From Marmoricola sp. (GTDB lineage Bacteria; Actinomycetota; Actinomycetes; Propionibacteriales; Nocardioidaceae), in contig JAOPYE010000040.1 in assembly GCA_025964775.1 (NCBI GenBank), forward strand, positions 62,001 to 126,000: a stretch of DNA of 64,000 bases, in the 5' to 3' direction. Below are positions 16,525 through 25,129 of the stretch, piece by piece (position 1 is the stretch's first letter; each line of letters begins with the position of its first letter). Position numbers and translations under genes: made by a program. The notes under the pieces are model-generated. The model was not told the DNA's origin. It searched no databases and saw nothing but the letters and a program-made list of their open reading frames with translations.

Positions 16525-17310
16525 GTGTCAGGAATCCTCTTCGCGGTGATCGCGGTCGGGTGGGCCGCCTACCTTCTGCCCATGGCGCTGAAGCGTCACG
16601 ACGACGTCGCGAAGAGTCGTCCGGTCGAGGAGTTCTCCAGCTCGATGCGCGTGCTGGGCCGTCGGCCCGCAGCAGCGGCAGCTCCCGCGGTGTCGTCGCC
16701 GGTGGTTGAGCCTGTCGAAACCGTTGCAGCCCAGACCACCACCCCCACCATCACTCGCGAAGCAGCTCGCCGCGCAGCCCGCCGTCGCCGCCGTGTGCTG
16801 GCCGTGCTCCTGCTCGCTGCGGTCGCCGTCTCGGCGACCAGCTATCTCGGATACACGCCGTGGCTCACGACCGCGATTCCAGGCGCCCTGGTGGTCGCCT
16901 TCCTCGTGGTCGCCCGGCTCACAGTCCGGGCGCAACAGGTTCGCCGCGTTGCGCCCGTCCAGCACAGTGTGGCGCCGGCGCCGCTCACTGCCGAGGAGAT
17001 CGAGCCGGACCTCGGAGGCGAGGACACGGTCGGCCTCTCCCGCGACGAGCTCGCCGACGCGGTCGCTGCCCCCGTCCTCGACGAGGGCAGCCTGTGGGAC
17101 CCCTTGCCGGTCACGTTGCCGACGTACGTCAACAAGGCGCGTGCCCGTCGTACGGTCCGCACGATCGAGATCACCACAACGACGACCGGGATCACGTCCT
17201 CGGGTCACGACGCCGCCGACTCTGCCCTCGCACGTGAGGCCGAGGCGCTGCAGGCAGAGGTAGAAGCCGAGGCCGACATCGTCGAGGCACCCAAGGCCGC
17301 CGGAGCCTGA
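16525..17310 (+). CDS. sepX: SepX/GlpR-like septal membrane protein
   Basis: 261 aa. An N-terminal membrane segment (SGILFAVIAVGWAAYLLPMAL) is followed by the conserved KRHDD and a short cytoplasmic stretch, then RRAARRRRRVLAVLLLAAVAV and a second hydrophobic region (TTAIPGALVVAFLVVARL), then a long acidic cytoplasmic tail with DPLPVTLPTYVNK. The N-terminal pattern and synteny with moeA and rimJ match SepX of Streptomyces (septum stabilisation) and GlpR of Corynebacterium (membrane receptor of gephyrin-like Glp). GTG start. Residues 59-70 (VVEPVET) are encoded by a copy of the genomic repeat found at 10096. Confidence 0.75.
   Translation: MSGILFAVIAVGWAAYLLPMALKRHDDVAKSRPVEEFSSSMRVLGRRPAAAAAPAVSSPVVEPVETVAAQTTTPTITREAARRAARRRRRVLAVLLLAAVAVSATSYLGYTPWLTTAIPGALVVAFLVVARLTVRAQQVRRVAPVQHSVAPAPLTAEEIEPDLGGEDTVGLSRDELADAVAAPVLDEGSLWDPLPVTLPTYVNKARARRTVRTIEITTTTTGITSSGHDAADSALAREAEALQAEVEAEADIVEAPKAAGA
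16704..16722. repeat. Exact copy of the 19-bp repeat inside the sepX-like coding region
   Basis: GGTTGAGCCTGTCGAAACC is identical to 10096-10114. Here it is read in frame as part of PVVEPVETV in the linker between the membrane segments, so a mobile palindrome arm appears to have been absorbed into a coding sequence. Confidence 0.85.
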
Positions 17311-17360
17311 TCCCCGATTCGGCCCCGGCCGGTCACGGTGGTAACTTTTCCTCTGCACTT

Positions 17361-17801
<441 letters not shown>

Positions 17802-17882
17802 ATGAGCGGCCGACTAAGTCTGACGCGTGCGCGCGGCAATTCGACCACGCCAATACGTTGCCGCCGAACGGGGCTGACGTGA
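17802..17882 (+). CDS. 26-codon upstream ORF coupled to the Ig-repeat protein
   Basis: MSGRLSLTRARG... has a strong Shine-Dalgarno (GGAGGG at 17792-17797, 4 nt before ATG) and ends in a TGA that overlaps the GTG of the large protein (GTGA). The large gene has no good ribosome site of its own, so this leader ORF probably delivers ribosomes to it and could gate its expression. The peptide is basic and shows no similarity I recognise. It is too short for the ORF track. Confidence 0.5.
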   Translation: MSGRLSLTRARGNSTTPIRCRRTGLT

Positions 17883-20800
17883 GCACTGCCCGCGGGCTTG
17901 TCGCTACCGGCATCGCCGGTGCATTGACCAGCGAGTCCCCCCGCCGGCGGGCCGTCGCAATCGCCATCGCGACGACTCTGTTGACAGGTGCCCTGGCCAG
18001 TATCGCTCTCGCGCCGCCCGCGGCTGCGACGAACCTGTACCAGTACTTTCCGCAGAACGGCGGCGGCACCGGCGCCGGTACCTGCAGCGCGGCGGGTACC
18101 TACGTGGTGCCCGCCGGGGTGGCGCTACTTGACGTCACGGCGTACGGACAGGACGGGATACATGGCTCGGGCACCGGCTTCGGGCTCGGCGGGCTCGGTG
18201 GCAAGGTGGTGGCCAGGGTCGGGGTCACGCCCGGTCAGACGCTGTGGGTGGCACCCAACTCGCTGGCCGTCGCCGGGGGGACGTCATCCGGCTTCCGGTC
18301 GGGCGGCAACGGGTCGCTGCTCTCGAGCGTCGACCCGGCTACGTACTGCGGAACGAACCATCCGGCAATGCCCGTGTCAGACGTGCTGGTCGTCGCCGCC
18401 GGCGGAGGCGGCGGCGGGGACGGGGTCGGCGGGGCAGGTGGTACAGGCGGCGCTGCGGGTCGGGGCGGCGGGGACGGTGGCAGCAATAGCGCAGCCGATG
18501 GCGGCGGCGGCGGTGCGGGCACGCAGACGGCGGGTGGTGCCGGCGGCTCTGGGGGCAGGTCGCTGCAAGAGTACTGGGGAGTCGCCGGCGCCTCGGGGCA
18601 GTACATGACTGGTGGAAACGGCGGGAACATCGGCGCCGCACCCAATGACAGCTCGGGTCAAGCGGCCGGAGGTGGCGGTGGATTCTTCGGCGGTGGCGGT
18701 GGCGGTGGCGGCGCCCAGTTTGCGGCCGTGGGCGGCGGTGGCGGCGGGTCGAACCACGTCATCACGTCGGACCCGTCGACCTACCCCCCGGACACGCCGC
18801 CCGGCGTGTTCTTCAACGGCTTCGCAGAGAACGGCGCGGAGATCGACATCACTCCGGTCTACGCCAGTACTACCGCGCCGGTGCACAGCGCTATCAACCC
18901 TGTTCCCCAGGGTCAGCAGGTGCGGTTGAGCACGGTCGTCACCCTCAGCGACGGCAGCTATCCGAATGACGGCGTCGTCGACTTCTACGACGGCAGCACG
19001 ATCGTAGGCACCGGCGGAGTCTCGGACTCCACCGGAATCGCCGCGGTCAGCGTCTCGTTCGCGACCCAGGGCGCGCACGACATCCAGGCGATGTACGACG
19101 GGACCGACCGACCGGGGGACCAGCACGACGCGGCCAGCTGGGCCGCGGATCCGCAGCTGATCCAGCAGGTCGGCCCGCCGCCGATCCCGCCGGCACCGCC
19201 GCTGGTGACCGAGAACCCGCAGTCCAGGGCGAGGTACTACCCGAGCGCCGGCTCCTTCAGTGCTGCCGCCCACGGCTTTCCGGCGCCCACTGTTCAGTGG
19301 CAGGAGTCCAGCGACGGCGGGCACAACTTCACCGACATCCCCGGTGCCACCAGCACCGCGCCCGACACGTCGAGTTCCTTCCCCGGTGCCGTCACCAGCG
19401 ACGTGCAGATCCCTGACGCATTCGACCTGTCAGGCAACCAGGTCCGTGCGGTGTTCAGCAACGCCTCGGGTGCTGCCACCACTTCGGCGGCGACCATGAC
19501 TGTCTTGCGGGAGCCGATCAACATCGTCCCCGCCGACGTGTCGGTGTTCCCCGGCTCGGCGGTGCCGCCGCTGACGGTCTCCTACCCGTTTCTACAGGGG
19601 TCGGTCGCCGACGAGGTGACGACGCCACCGACGTGCACGACAACTGCCACGCCCAGCAGCCCGCCCGGCAACTACCCGATCACCTGCGACGGCGCGGTCA
19701 CGCCCAACTACATCCCCACCTATCAGGACGGCACGTACACCGTCGACCCCACCAGCCCGCGGACCGCCTTCGATATACCTGGGGCAGCAACCGACTGGTT
19801 CGCCGGTGACTGGATCACTCTGTCGGCCGTGGGTGGCGTCTCGGGGAACCCGGTCGCCTTCTCGATCGACCCGGCGACGCCTCCCGGGATGTGCTCACTG
19901 GACGGCTCGACCCTGATGCTGGCCACCGCGCCGGCGCAGGCCGGTGACTGCCTGGTCACCGCAACCCAGCTGGGCGTCGCGCAGTCGGTGGCCCCGCCGG
20001 TCACCCTCGCCGTGCACGTGAACCTGCCGACCCGAGCGGCCACCCTGACCGTGCCGGCCACTGGCGCCGTGACCGGCAGCGACGTGCTGAGCGCGACCGG
20101 CTACACCGACGACGGCGACTCGTACACCGCCACCTCATCGATCGCCATCACACCAGCGCCCAGCGACGCCGGCGTCTGCTCGCTCAGCACGGTGGGCGGG
20201 GTGACGACCGTGAGCTACCTCGCCGTCGGCAACTGCACGGTGCACGCCCAGCAGCCGCAGGGAGCCGGCCGCGCTGGCGGCACGACGCAGCTGATCGCCG
20301 TCAATCCTCCGACGGCGCAGACGATCACCTTCTCGCTGCCGGCCTCCGCGCGGGCCGGTGACGTTGCGACGACACTGACAGGCACCGGAGGCGGCTCGGG
20401 TTCGCCGGTGGTGTTCAGCTCCGATTCGCCGACCGTGTGTTCGGTCGTCGGGACGACGTTGACCTTCCTTGCCGAGGGGACTTGCACGGTCACGGCGAAC
20501 CAGGCGGCCAGCCCCGGCTACGCCGCCGCCGCATCGACCCCGCACTCCGTGGCGGTCTTGCCAGGCATCGTGTTCAACCCACCGGCGACCGGCATTGCAG
20601 GCCAGAGCGACACCCTGACAGCGATCAAGGTGCCCTTGGGCCGCCCACCGGTCACCTACGCGCTGGCCGCGAGCAGCGGCGCCGGCGTCTGCCATCTCAG
20701 CGGCGCCAACAACTCCCAGGTGACCTATCTGGCGGTGGGGCCCTGCGTGGTCACGGCCAGCCAGGCATCGATCCCGGGGATCTTCATCGGGCCACCCAAC

Positions 20801-22762
20801 GTGACACGCACCATCCACGTTCTCCCCGGCACCCAGACCGTCGCGTTCACCAGCACCCCGCCGGCCGACCCCGTCGCGGGCGGCACCTATAGCCCGACGT
20901 TCACGCGCACCACGACATCGACCTCGCCGGCTGTGCTCGCGACGACATCGCTCGCAACCGTCTGCACCCTCGACCCGGTCTCGAACCAGGTCTCGTTCAT
21001 CGGCGCAGGGACCTGCACCGTCACTCTGGACCAGGCCGCGAACAGCTCCTACTCCGCGGCGCCGCAGGTCACGCAGGACATCGTGGTGACCTCACCGTTG
21101 GCCATCACCAGCGACGATCACGCCACCTTCGCGGCCGGCAACGCAGCCAGCTTCAGCATCGACACGACGCAGGGGGGCTCGGACACACCGGCTCTCGCCT
21201 GCAGTTGCGACACCCTGCCCTCCGGAGTGAGCTTTGTCGACAACGGTGACGGCACGGCGACGTTGTCCGGCACGCCGGCCGCGGATGCCGGGGGCTCCTA
21301 TCTGCTGACAGTCACCGCGAGCAACGGGGTCGGCCCGGACGCGACGCAGGCGTTCACGCTGACCGTGACCGAACTGCCCTCGATCAGCAGCGCGGATGCA
21401 GTCACGTTCGTCGCGGGCAGTTCGGGCAGTTTCACCGTGACCAGCGTGGCCGGCTTCCCGACCGCGACCGGGCTGAGTGAATCCGGGCCACTGCCGGCCG
21501 GTGTCAACTTCGTCGACAACGGTGACGGCACGGCCACCTTGGCCGGCACTCCAGCGGCCGGCACCGGTGAGGCCTACCCGGTCACCATCACGGCCATCAA
21601 CAGTGTCGGACACACCGACCAGGCCTTCACGTTGAGCGTGGTCGCCAGCCCAACGATCAGCAGCACAAACCACACGACGTTCGCGGTCAGCAACGCCGGC
21701 TCGTTCGAAGTGAGTACCACGGGCGGCTTCCCCGAACGGCCCGCACTCTCGGTCCGCGGCAGCCTGCCCACCGGAGTCACATTCCATGACAACGCCGACG
21801 GCACGGCCACGATCTCAGGCACGCCAGCCGTCGGCACCGGTGGCAGCTACCCGATGACGATCACCGCGAACAACAGCCTAGCCGCGGTAGCGACCCAGAC
21901 GTTCACGCTGACCGTCGACGAACTCGCCTCCGTCACGAGCGAGGATCACACCAACTTCGGCGCAGGAGTCTCGGGATCCTTCACCGTGACAACCGCTCCC
22001 GGTTACCCGCTCGCGACGAGCCTCACCGAGTCGGGCGTGCTTCCCTCCGGAGTCAGCTTCGCGGACAACGGCGACGGAACCGCCACGCTCACCGGTACAC
22101 CCGGGTCCGGCACGGTCGGCAGCTACCCGCTGACCATCCATGCGAGCAATGGCGGGGGCAGCCGATCACAGTCGTTCACGTTCACCGTCACCGCCCAGTC
22201 GCAGACGATCATCTTCGCGACGATCGCCGATCGTCTGATCGGCACCGCGCCGTTCACGGTGTCGGCGTCAGCGTCCTCGGGCTTGCCGGTAGCACTGACC
22301 TCCGCGACGAAGTCGGTATGCACAGTCTCCGGCCGCACCGTAAGTGTCATTGCCGCCGGCGCCTGCGCGCTCACGGCAACTCAGCCTGGCAGCACTGGCT
22401 GGCTCGCCGCGCCCCCCGTCAGCAGGACCTTCGTCGTCGGCTACTCCGTCTCGAGCCTGGCCGCACCGAACAAGACGCAGTTCACCCCGGGGTCCACGAT
22501 CCCGGTCAAGTTCCAACTCACCGGAGCCACCGGCAAACCGATCGCGAACGGCGCGGCCAGCACCCTCGGCTGCACCGTCAAGGTCAGCTTCAACGGCGGT
22601 GCGGGCGTCTGCGCGGTCTACAACTCGAAGTCACAGCAGTTCCAGGCCGACGTGGCCACCCCCGCCAAGCTCACCCACGGCGCCACGTATCCGATCGTTG
22701 TCAGCGTGACCGTGGGGACCACAACCGTGGCCTCCGCTCACACCACCGTCATCGCGAAATAG
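17879..22762 (+). CDS. Giant secreted glycine-rich / Ig-repeat protein (putative adhesin)
   Basis: 1627 aa from the GTG at 17879; the ORF-track start at 17501 precedes the signal peptide by 126 residues. Signal: SPRRRAVAIAIATTLLTGAL ... APPAAA, cleaved near residue 45. Then a Gly-rich beta domain (about 165-295), a Big3-type Ig domain (about 325-417, VDFYDGSTIVGTGGVSD), an Ig-like and an MBG-like unit (about 440-625), a run of QTITF/CTVTA-type repeats (about 630-1065), four tandem He_PIG putative-Ig repeats (about 1070-1440, each with DNGDGTATLSGTP), and a final PxKF-like domain (IPVKFQLTGATGKPI) ending at VIAK. No LPXTG or C-terminal anchor, so it is released or held non-covalently. It is the only large gene between the two tRNA-Ala ends. 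Confidence 0.82.
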   Translation: MSTARGLVATGIAGALTSESPRRRAVAIAIATTLLTGALASIALAPPAAATNLYQYFPQNGGGTGAGTCSAAGTYVVPAGVALLDVTAYGQDGIHGSGTGFGLGGLGGKVVARVGVTPGQTLWVAPNSLAVAGGTSSGFRSGGNGSLLSSVDPATYCGTNHPAMPVSDVLVVAAGGGGGGDGVGGAGGTGGAAGRGGGDGGSNSAADGGGGGAGTQTAGGAGGSGGRSLQEYWGVAGASGQYMTGGNGGNIGAAPNDSSGQAAGGGGGFFGGGGGGGGAQFAAVGGGGGGSNHVITSDPSTYPPDTPPGVFFNGFAENGAEIDITPVYASTTAPVHSAINPVPQGQQVRLSTVVTLSDGSYPNDGVVDFYDGSTIVGTGGVSDSTGIAAVSVSFATQGAHDIQAMYDGTDRPGDQHDAASWAADPQLIQQVGPPPIPPAPPLVTENPQSRARYYPSAGSFSAAAHGFPAPTVQWQESSDGGHNFTDIPGATSTAPDTSSSFPGAVTSDVQIPDAFDLSGNQVRAVFSNASGAATTSAATMTVLREPINIVPADVSVFPGSAVPPLTVSYPFLQGSVADEVTTPPTCTTTATPSSPPGNYPITCDGAVTPNYIPTYQDGTYTVDPTSPRTAFDIPGAATDWFAGDWITLSAVGGVSGNPVAFSIDPATPPGMCSLDGSTLMLATAPAQAGDCLVTATQLGVAQSVAPPVTLAVHVNLPTRAATLTVPATGAVTGSDVLSATGYTDDGDSYTATSSIAITPAPSDAGVCSLSTVGGVTTVSYLAVGNCTVHAQQPQGAGRAGGTTQLIAVNPPTAQTITFSLPASARAGDVATTLTGTGGGSGSPVVFSSDSPTVCSVVGTTLTFLAEGTCTVTANQAASPGYAAAASTPHSVAVLPGIVFNPPATGIAGQSDTLTAIKVPLGRPPVTYALAASSGAGVCHLSGANNSQVTYLAVGPCVVTASQASIPGIFIGPPNVTRTIHVLPGTQTVAFTSTPPADPVAGGTYSPTFTRTTTSTSPAVLATTSLATVCTLDPVSNQVSFIGAGTCTVTLDQAANSSYSAAPQVTQDIVVTSPLAITSDDHATFAAGNAASFSIDTTQGGSDTPALACSCDTLPSGVSFVDNGDGTATLSGTPAADAGGSYLLTVTASNGVGPDATQAFTLTVTELPSISSADAVTFVAGSSGSFTVTSVAGFPTATGLSESGPLPAGVNFVDNGDGTATLAGTPAAGTGEAYPVTITAINSVGHTDQAFTLSVVASPTISSTNHTTFAVSNAGSFEVSTTGGFPERPALSVRGSLPTGVTFHDNADGTATISGTPAVGTGGSYPMTITANNSLAAVATQTFTLTVDELASVTSEDHTNFGAGVSGSFTVTTAPGYPLATSLTESGVLPSGVSFADNGDGTATLTGTPGSGTVGSYPLTIHASNGGGSRSQSFTFTVTAQSQTIIFATIADRLIGTAPFTVSASASSGLPVALTSATKSVCTVSGRTVSVIAAGACALTATQPGSTGWLAAPPVSRTFVVGYSVSSLAAPNKTQFTPGSTIPVKFQLTGATGKPIANGAASTLGCTVKVSFNGGAGVCAVYNSKSQQFQADVATPAKLTHGATYPIVVSVTVGTTTVASAHTTVIAK
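21091..22197 (+). repeat. Four tandem about 91-residue putative-Ig coding repeats
   Basis: Units begin at ITSDDHATF, ISSADAVTF, ISSTNHTTF and VTSEDHTNF and each contains a DNGDGTAT/DNADGTAT segment followed by GTP and a YPLTI-like strand. They are diverged at protein level but keep near-identical DNA around GACAACGGTGACGGCACGG, suggesting partial gene conversion or selection on that loop. Confidence 0.85.
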
Positions 22763-23104
22763 CACAAGGCCTTTGCCGTCGAGCTGAGTGGCAGGCCGCG
22801 GCCGTCGCCGTCCCGCGGACAAGCTTGCGGCGCGCCCAGCCAGCCAACCTGTAGGCCCGCGCCAGTCTGGGCACGGGCAGCGGCTCTGGAGCGCGATCCA
22901 TTGTTGGAGCCTTCTCATCATCAGTGGGTCGGAAAATTGTCACCATCGAGTCAGCAGATTGAAGGTCGAAGGGCCCCGAGAAGTGCAGAGAGATTCCGGT
23001 AAAGTGAGGCCCGTCAACGAAAGCGACTCCGGGCATTGCTGCAGGTCAGACCCTGTTTCTCCAAGTACCAGCCAGGTTTGGACGAGATGTGGATACCGTC
23101 TTCT
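22763..23104. other. 342-bp island end without a supportable gene
   Basis: Between the adhesin stop and the second tRNA-Ala end. Minus-strand ORFs here (for example 22749-23036) have no ribosome site or recognisable protein character. No integrase or excisionase remnant is visible. Base composition is more mixed than in the flanks. Confidence 0.5.
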
Positions 23105-23148
<44 letters not shown>

Positions 23149-23150
23149 GA

Positions 23151-23172
23151 GGCGGCCCTTCGGGGCGGTTTT
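23151..23172 (+). terminator. Probable original terminator of the tRNA-Ala gene, displaced by the island
   Basis: GCCC-TTCG-GGGC tetraloop hairpin with outer partial pairing, followed directly by TTTT, two bases beyond the second att repeat. This is where the terminator of the uninterrupted tRNA gene is expected. Confidence 0.5.
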
Positions 23173-23181
23173 CTGGTTTCA

Positions 23182-23592
23182 CTACCTCGGCGTGGAGCCG
23201 ACGAAGTATTGCGACAGACGCCGTCTCACGACACTCCCGGCGGGAAAGTGTTCGGCGACTCGGAACACGTCGTGCAACGACTCCTCGACCATCGCCTCCG
23301 CCAGGTCAGCGGTGCAGATGGTCGGGTCGAGCCAACCGCCGGCTTCAAGGCTCGACCTCAGCGCCTCGCGGATCTCCTCGCGCCCAAGGTCAGAGTCCGT
23401 GACCAGCGCAGTTGTGGTCGCCCGATGCGAACTCATCCCGGCGAATCCGCGACCACACCCGCATGGCCCGTCGGGATTTTTGAGGTCGCTTGCGCACGGC
23501 TCCTGCATGTAGACGAGCTCGCCTTCCACGCAGTGCGTGTAGTCGCCAGGTTCGACACCGTTCGACCTGTCTGTGGCTACCAGTACCCGCAT
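23182..23592 (-). CDS. Conserved actinobacterial protein with CGCGRGFAGM motif, unknown function
   Basis: 136 aa from the ATG at 23592, which has GGAGGAGAAC upstream; the 217-aa ORF-track version is an upstream extension. N-terminus MRVLVATDRSNG; a cluster GELVYMQEPCASD ... DGPCGCGRGFAGMSSHRATTTALV suggests a Cys-rich metal or redox site conserved in similar actinobacterial hypothetical proteins; the C-terminal half is helical (EEIREALRSSLEAGGW, DLAEAMVEESLHDVFRVAEHFPAG). No operon partner. It lies just outside the second att repeat and so belongs to the chromosome side of the insertion. Confidence 0.7.
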   Translation of the reverse strand: MRVLVATDRSNGVEPGDYTHCVEGELVYMQEPCASDLKNPDGPCGCGRGFAGMSSHRATTTALVTDSDLGREEIREALRSSLEAGGWLDPTICTADLAEAMVEESLHDVFRVAEHFPAGSVVRRRLSQYFVGSTPR

Positions 23593-23699
23593 CTCTGTTC
23601 TCCTCCGTTTGTGTCGGCCCGACGCTAGGCCCGGCCACCGACAACGCGGGCTGTGCGTTGGTTCTCGTCGTTGACGGCTGTCGCGTCTACCCTTGTCAT

Positions 23700-24020
23700 A
23701 TGACCACTCCGACTGCGGCCGCCATTCGGCTTCGCGCTGCGTTGGAGCAGAACGTGAGTCGTGTTGGCGAGGTGTTGACGACGTACGGCGCAACCAACCC
23801 AAGACTCTTTGGCTCAGTGGCGCGGGGCGATGCACGTCCCGACAGTGACGTCGACCTGCTCGTCGACCTGGTGCCTGGCGGGGGCAATGAACTTCTGCGT
23901 CTCTCAGGGATCGCAGAGGAACTGTCGACGCTTATCGGCGTGCGGGTTGATGTGGTCGCCGCGACACTGCTGCGCGGCGAAGTCTCCGCTACAGCTCTGG
24001 CAGACGCGGTGGCTGTGTGA
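23700..24020 (+). CDS. mntA: MntA-like minimal nucleotidyltransferase (antitoxin)
   Basis: 106 aa. GSVARGDARPDSDVDLLVDL is the nucleotidyltransferase signature GSxxRG(x)nSDxDLxV (about residues 37-56), with both catalytic aspartates. In MntA-HepT toxin-antitoxin pairs the MNT protein transfers AMP to a tyrosine next to the HEPN RNase active site and so silences the toxin. The ATG at 23700 begins a protein of typical length; the ORF-track start at 23490 is too early. It overlaps the hepT start by 4 bp. The partner is frameshifted (see next). Confidence 0.88.
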   Translation: MTTPTAAAIRLRAALEQNVSRVGEVLTTYGATNPRLFGSVARGDARPDSDVDLLVDLVPGGGNELLRLSGIAEELSTLIGVRVDVVAATLLRGEVSATALADAVAV

Positions 24021-24341
24021 GTCGCTCCGACACCGAACGGCTCAGCGACATTCAAGTTGCCATCGAGCGGTGTCTTTCGTACCGAGAATATCTCGGCACC
24101 GCGGAACTGGGTTCGATGTCGTACGACGCGGTCTTGCGAAACCTCGCAGTGATCGGGGAGGCAGTCCGTGCGCTATCCGACGAGTTCAAGGCTGAGCATC
24201 CCGAGGTCACCTGGCCAGCTATCGCGGGCCTTCGCAACGTCGTCGTTCACGAATACTTCCGCGTCAATCCTGACCTGATTTCGGGACATCCTCGACAACC
24301 ACCTGTCGGTGCTGGCGACGGCGATCGCAGATGGGGCGTAG
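24017..24341 (+). pseudogene. hepT: HepT-like HEPN toxin, frameshifted near its C-terminus
   Basis: Residues 1-85 read as normal HepT: SDIQVAIERCLSYREYLG, AVLRNLAVIGEAVRAL, WPAIAGLRNVVVHEYFRVNPDLI, with the intact RNase/AMPylation motif RNVVVHEY (Rx4HxY). The expected C-terminal helix is then found one frame away (RDILDNHLSVLATAIADGA followed by TAG at 24339-24341). A single inserted base near 24281-24286 explains this; unrepaired, translation runs on in frame to 24580 with a nonsense tail. Either the toxin is inactivated or a sequencing error is present. Confidence 0.75.
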
Positions 24342-24410
24342 GTCGTCGGCCCCGATCGGGCATCGGCCAGCTGAGTTCGTCTACGAGGTTCGACAGTTGT
24401 CCTGTCCGGG

Positions 24411-25033
24411 GTGCACCAGGAGATTCGGGCACGGCTGATCGCGGCCACCGCAGCATTGGCCCGACTCGACGAAGTGACGGCGGCGGGCGACTTGGCGCCG
24501 ACCGTGTCTGCGAAGCTTCGCCGGCTCTACTGCGCGCGTATCTCGGACCTGACTGCGGGCGCCGAGTTCGCCGGAGGTGACGCTGCGGCGGGCCGCGCGA
24601 ATCCGGCGACCTGGCGAGCCATGCTCGGATTGTTGCGCGTCGAGCGCCAGGCTCTCGGCAAGGCAACGCCGCGCGGTGCTTCAGCGTCGGCTCCGGCAGA
24701 CCAGGTTCGAGCTGAGCGTGACGTACGCGTCCATGCCTTGAACGAAGCGATGGCGACCCTGGACGGACGTGCGCACAGTGACCTCTCGGCAACGGACCGT
24801 GATTCGTTGTGCAGCCTGGTTGAGGACCGAATCCAGGCTCTGAGCGGCGGGCCGGAGGATGTGGCTCCGGTGTCGAACTGTCTTCGGGGATGTGGGCCGC
24901 TGTGGGGGACATCCTGGCGACCGAACGTCGGGCCCTCACTGAACTCGAGCAAAAACTTGGAGTCGACATCCGAGCGCGCCTTGATCGTGACCACGCCGAC
25001 GAACAGGCCAACCTCGCGCTGGCCGATTCGTGA
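24411..25033 (+). pseudogene. Decayed remnant resembling a Na+/H+ antiporter (CPA1) C-terminal tail
   Basis: Frame 24411-24880 reads HQEIRARLIAATAALARLDEV ... WRAMLGLLRVERQALG, then RVHALNEAMATLDGRAHSDL; after about 24820-24890 the sensible frame shifts to ILATERRALTELEQKLGVDIRARL ending at TGA 25031-25033. The two halves look like tandem copies of the helical cytoplasmic tail of actinobacterial CPA1 antiporters, in which a two-helix unit ends in RRELLxAERxAL. No membrane domain precedes it. Assignment is tentative; what is clear is a helical protein fragment with a frame break. Confidence 0.4.
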
Positions 25034-25056
25034 TTGCTGACTCCGTTGCAGTTACG

Positions 25057-25086
25057 AAACGAGACGTTTAGTTTCTATGCTATTCT
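25057..25086 (+). promoter_or_regulatory. Promoter/operator of the AKR-TetR operon
   Basis: AAACG-AGA-CGTTT (25057-25069) is a perfect inverted repeat, nested in GAAAC...GTTTC, immediately before a -10-like TATGCT/TATTCT at 25076-25086. The operon ends with a TetR gene, so this is its likely autoregulated operator. Confidence 0.5.
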
Positions 25087-25129
25087 TGTGGTGTCGGTGT
25101 TCCTGAGCACCGTCACCACAGGAGGAATC

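Noticed and set aside
25034-25129. Upstream start (MLTPLQL...) for the aldo/keto reductase
   Set aside because: It runs through an AT-richer promoter and a palindrome; ATG 25130 has AGGAGG and begins the family N-terminus.
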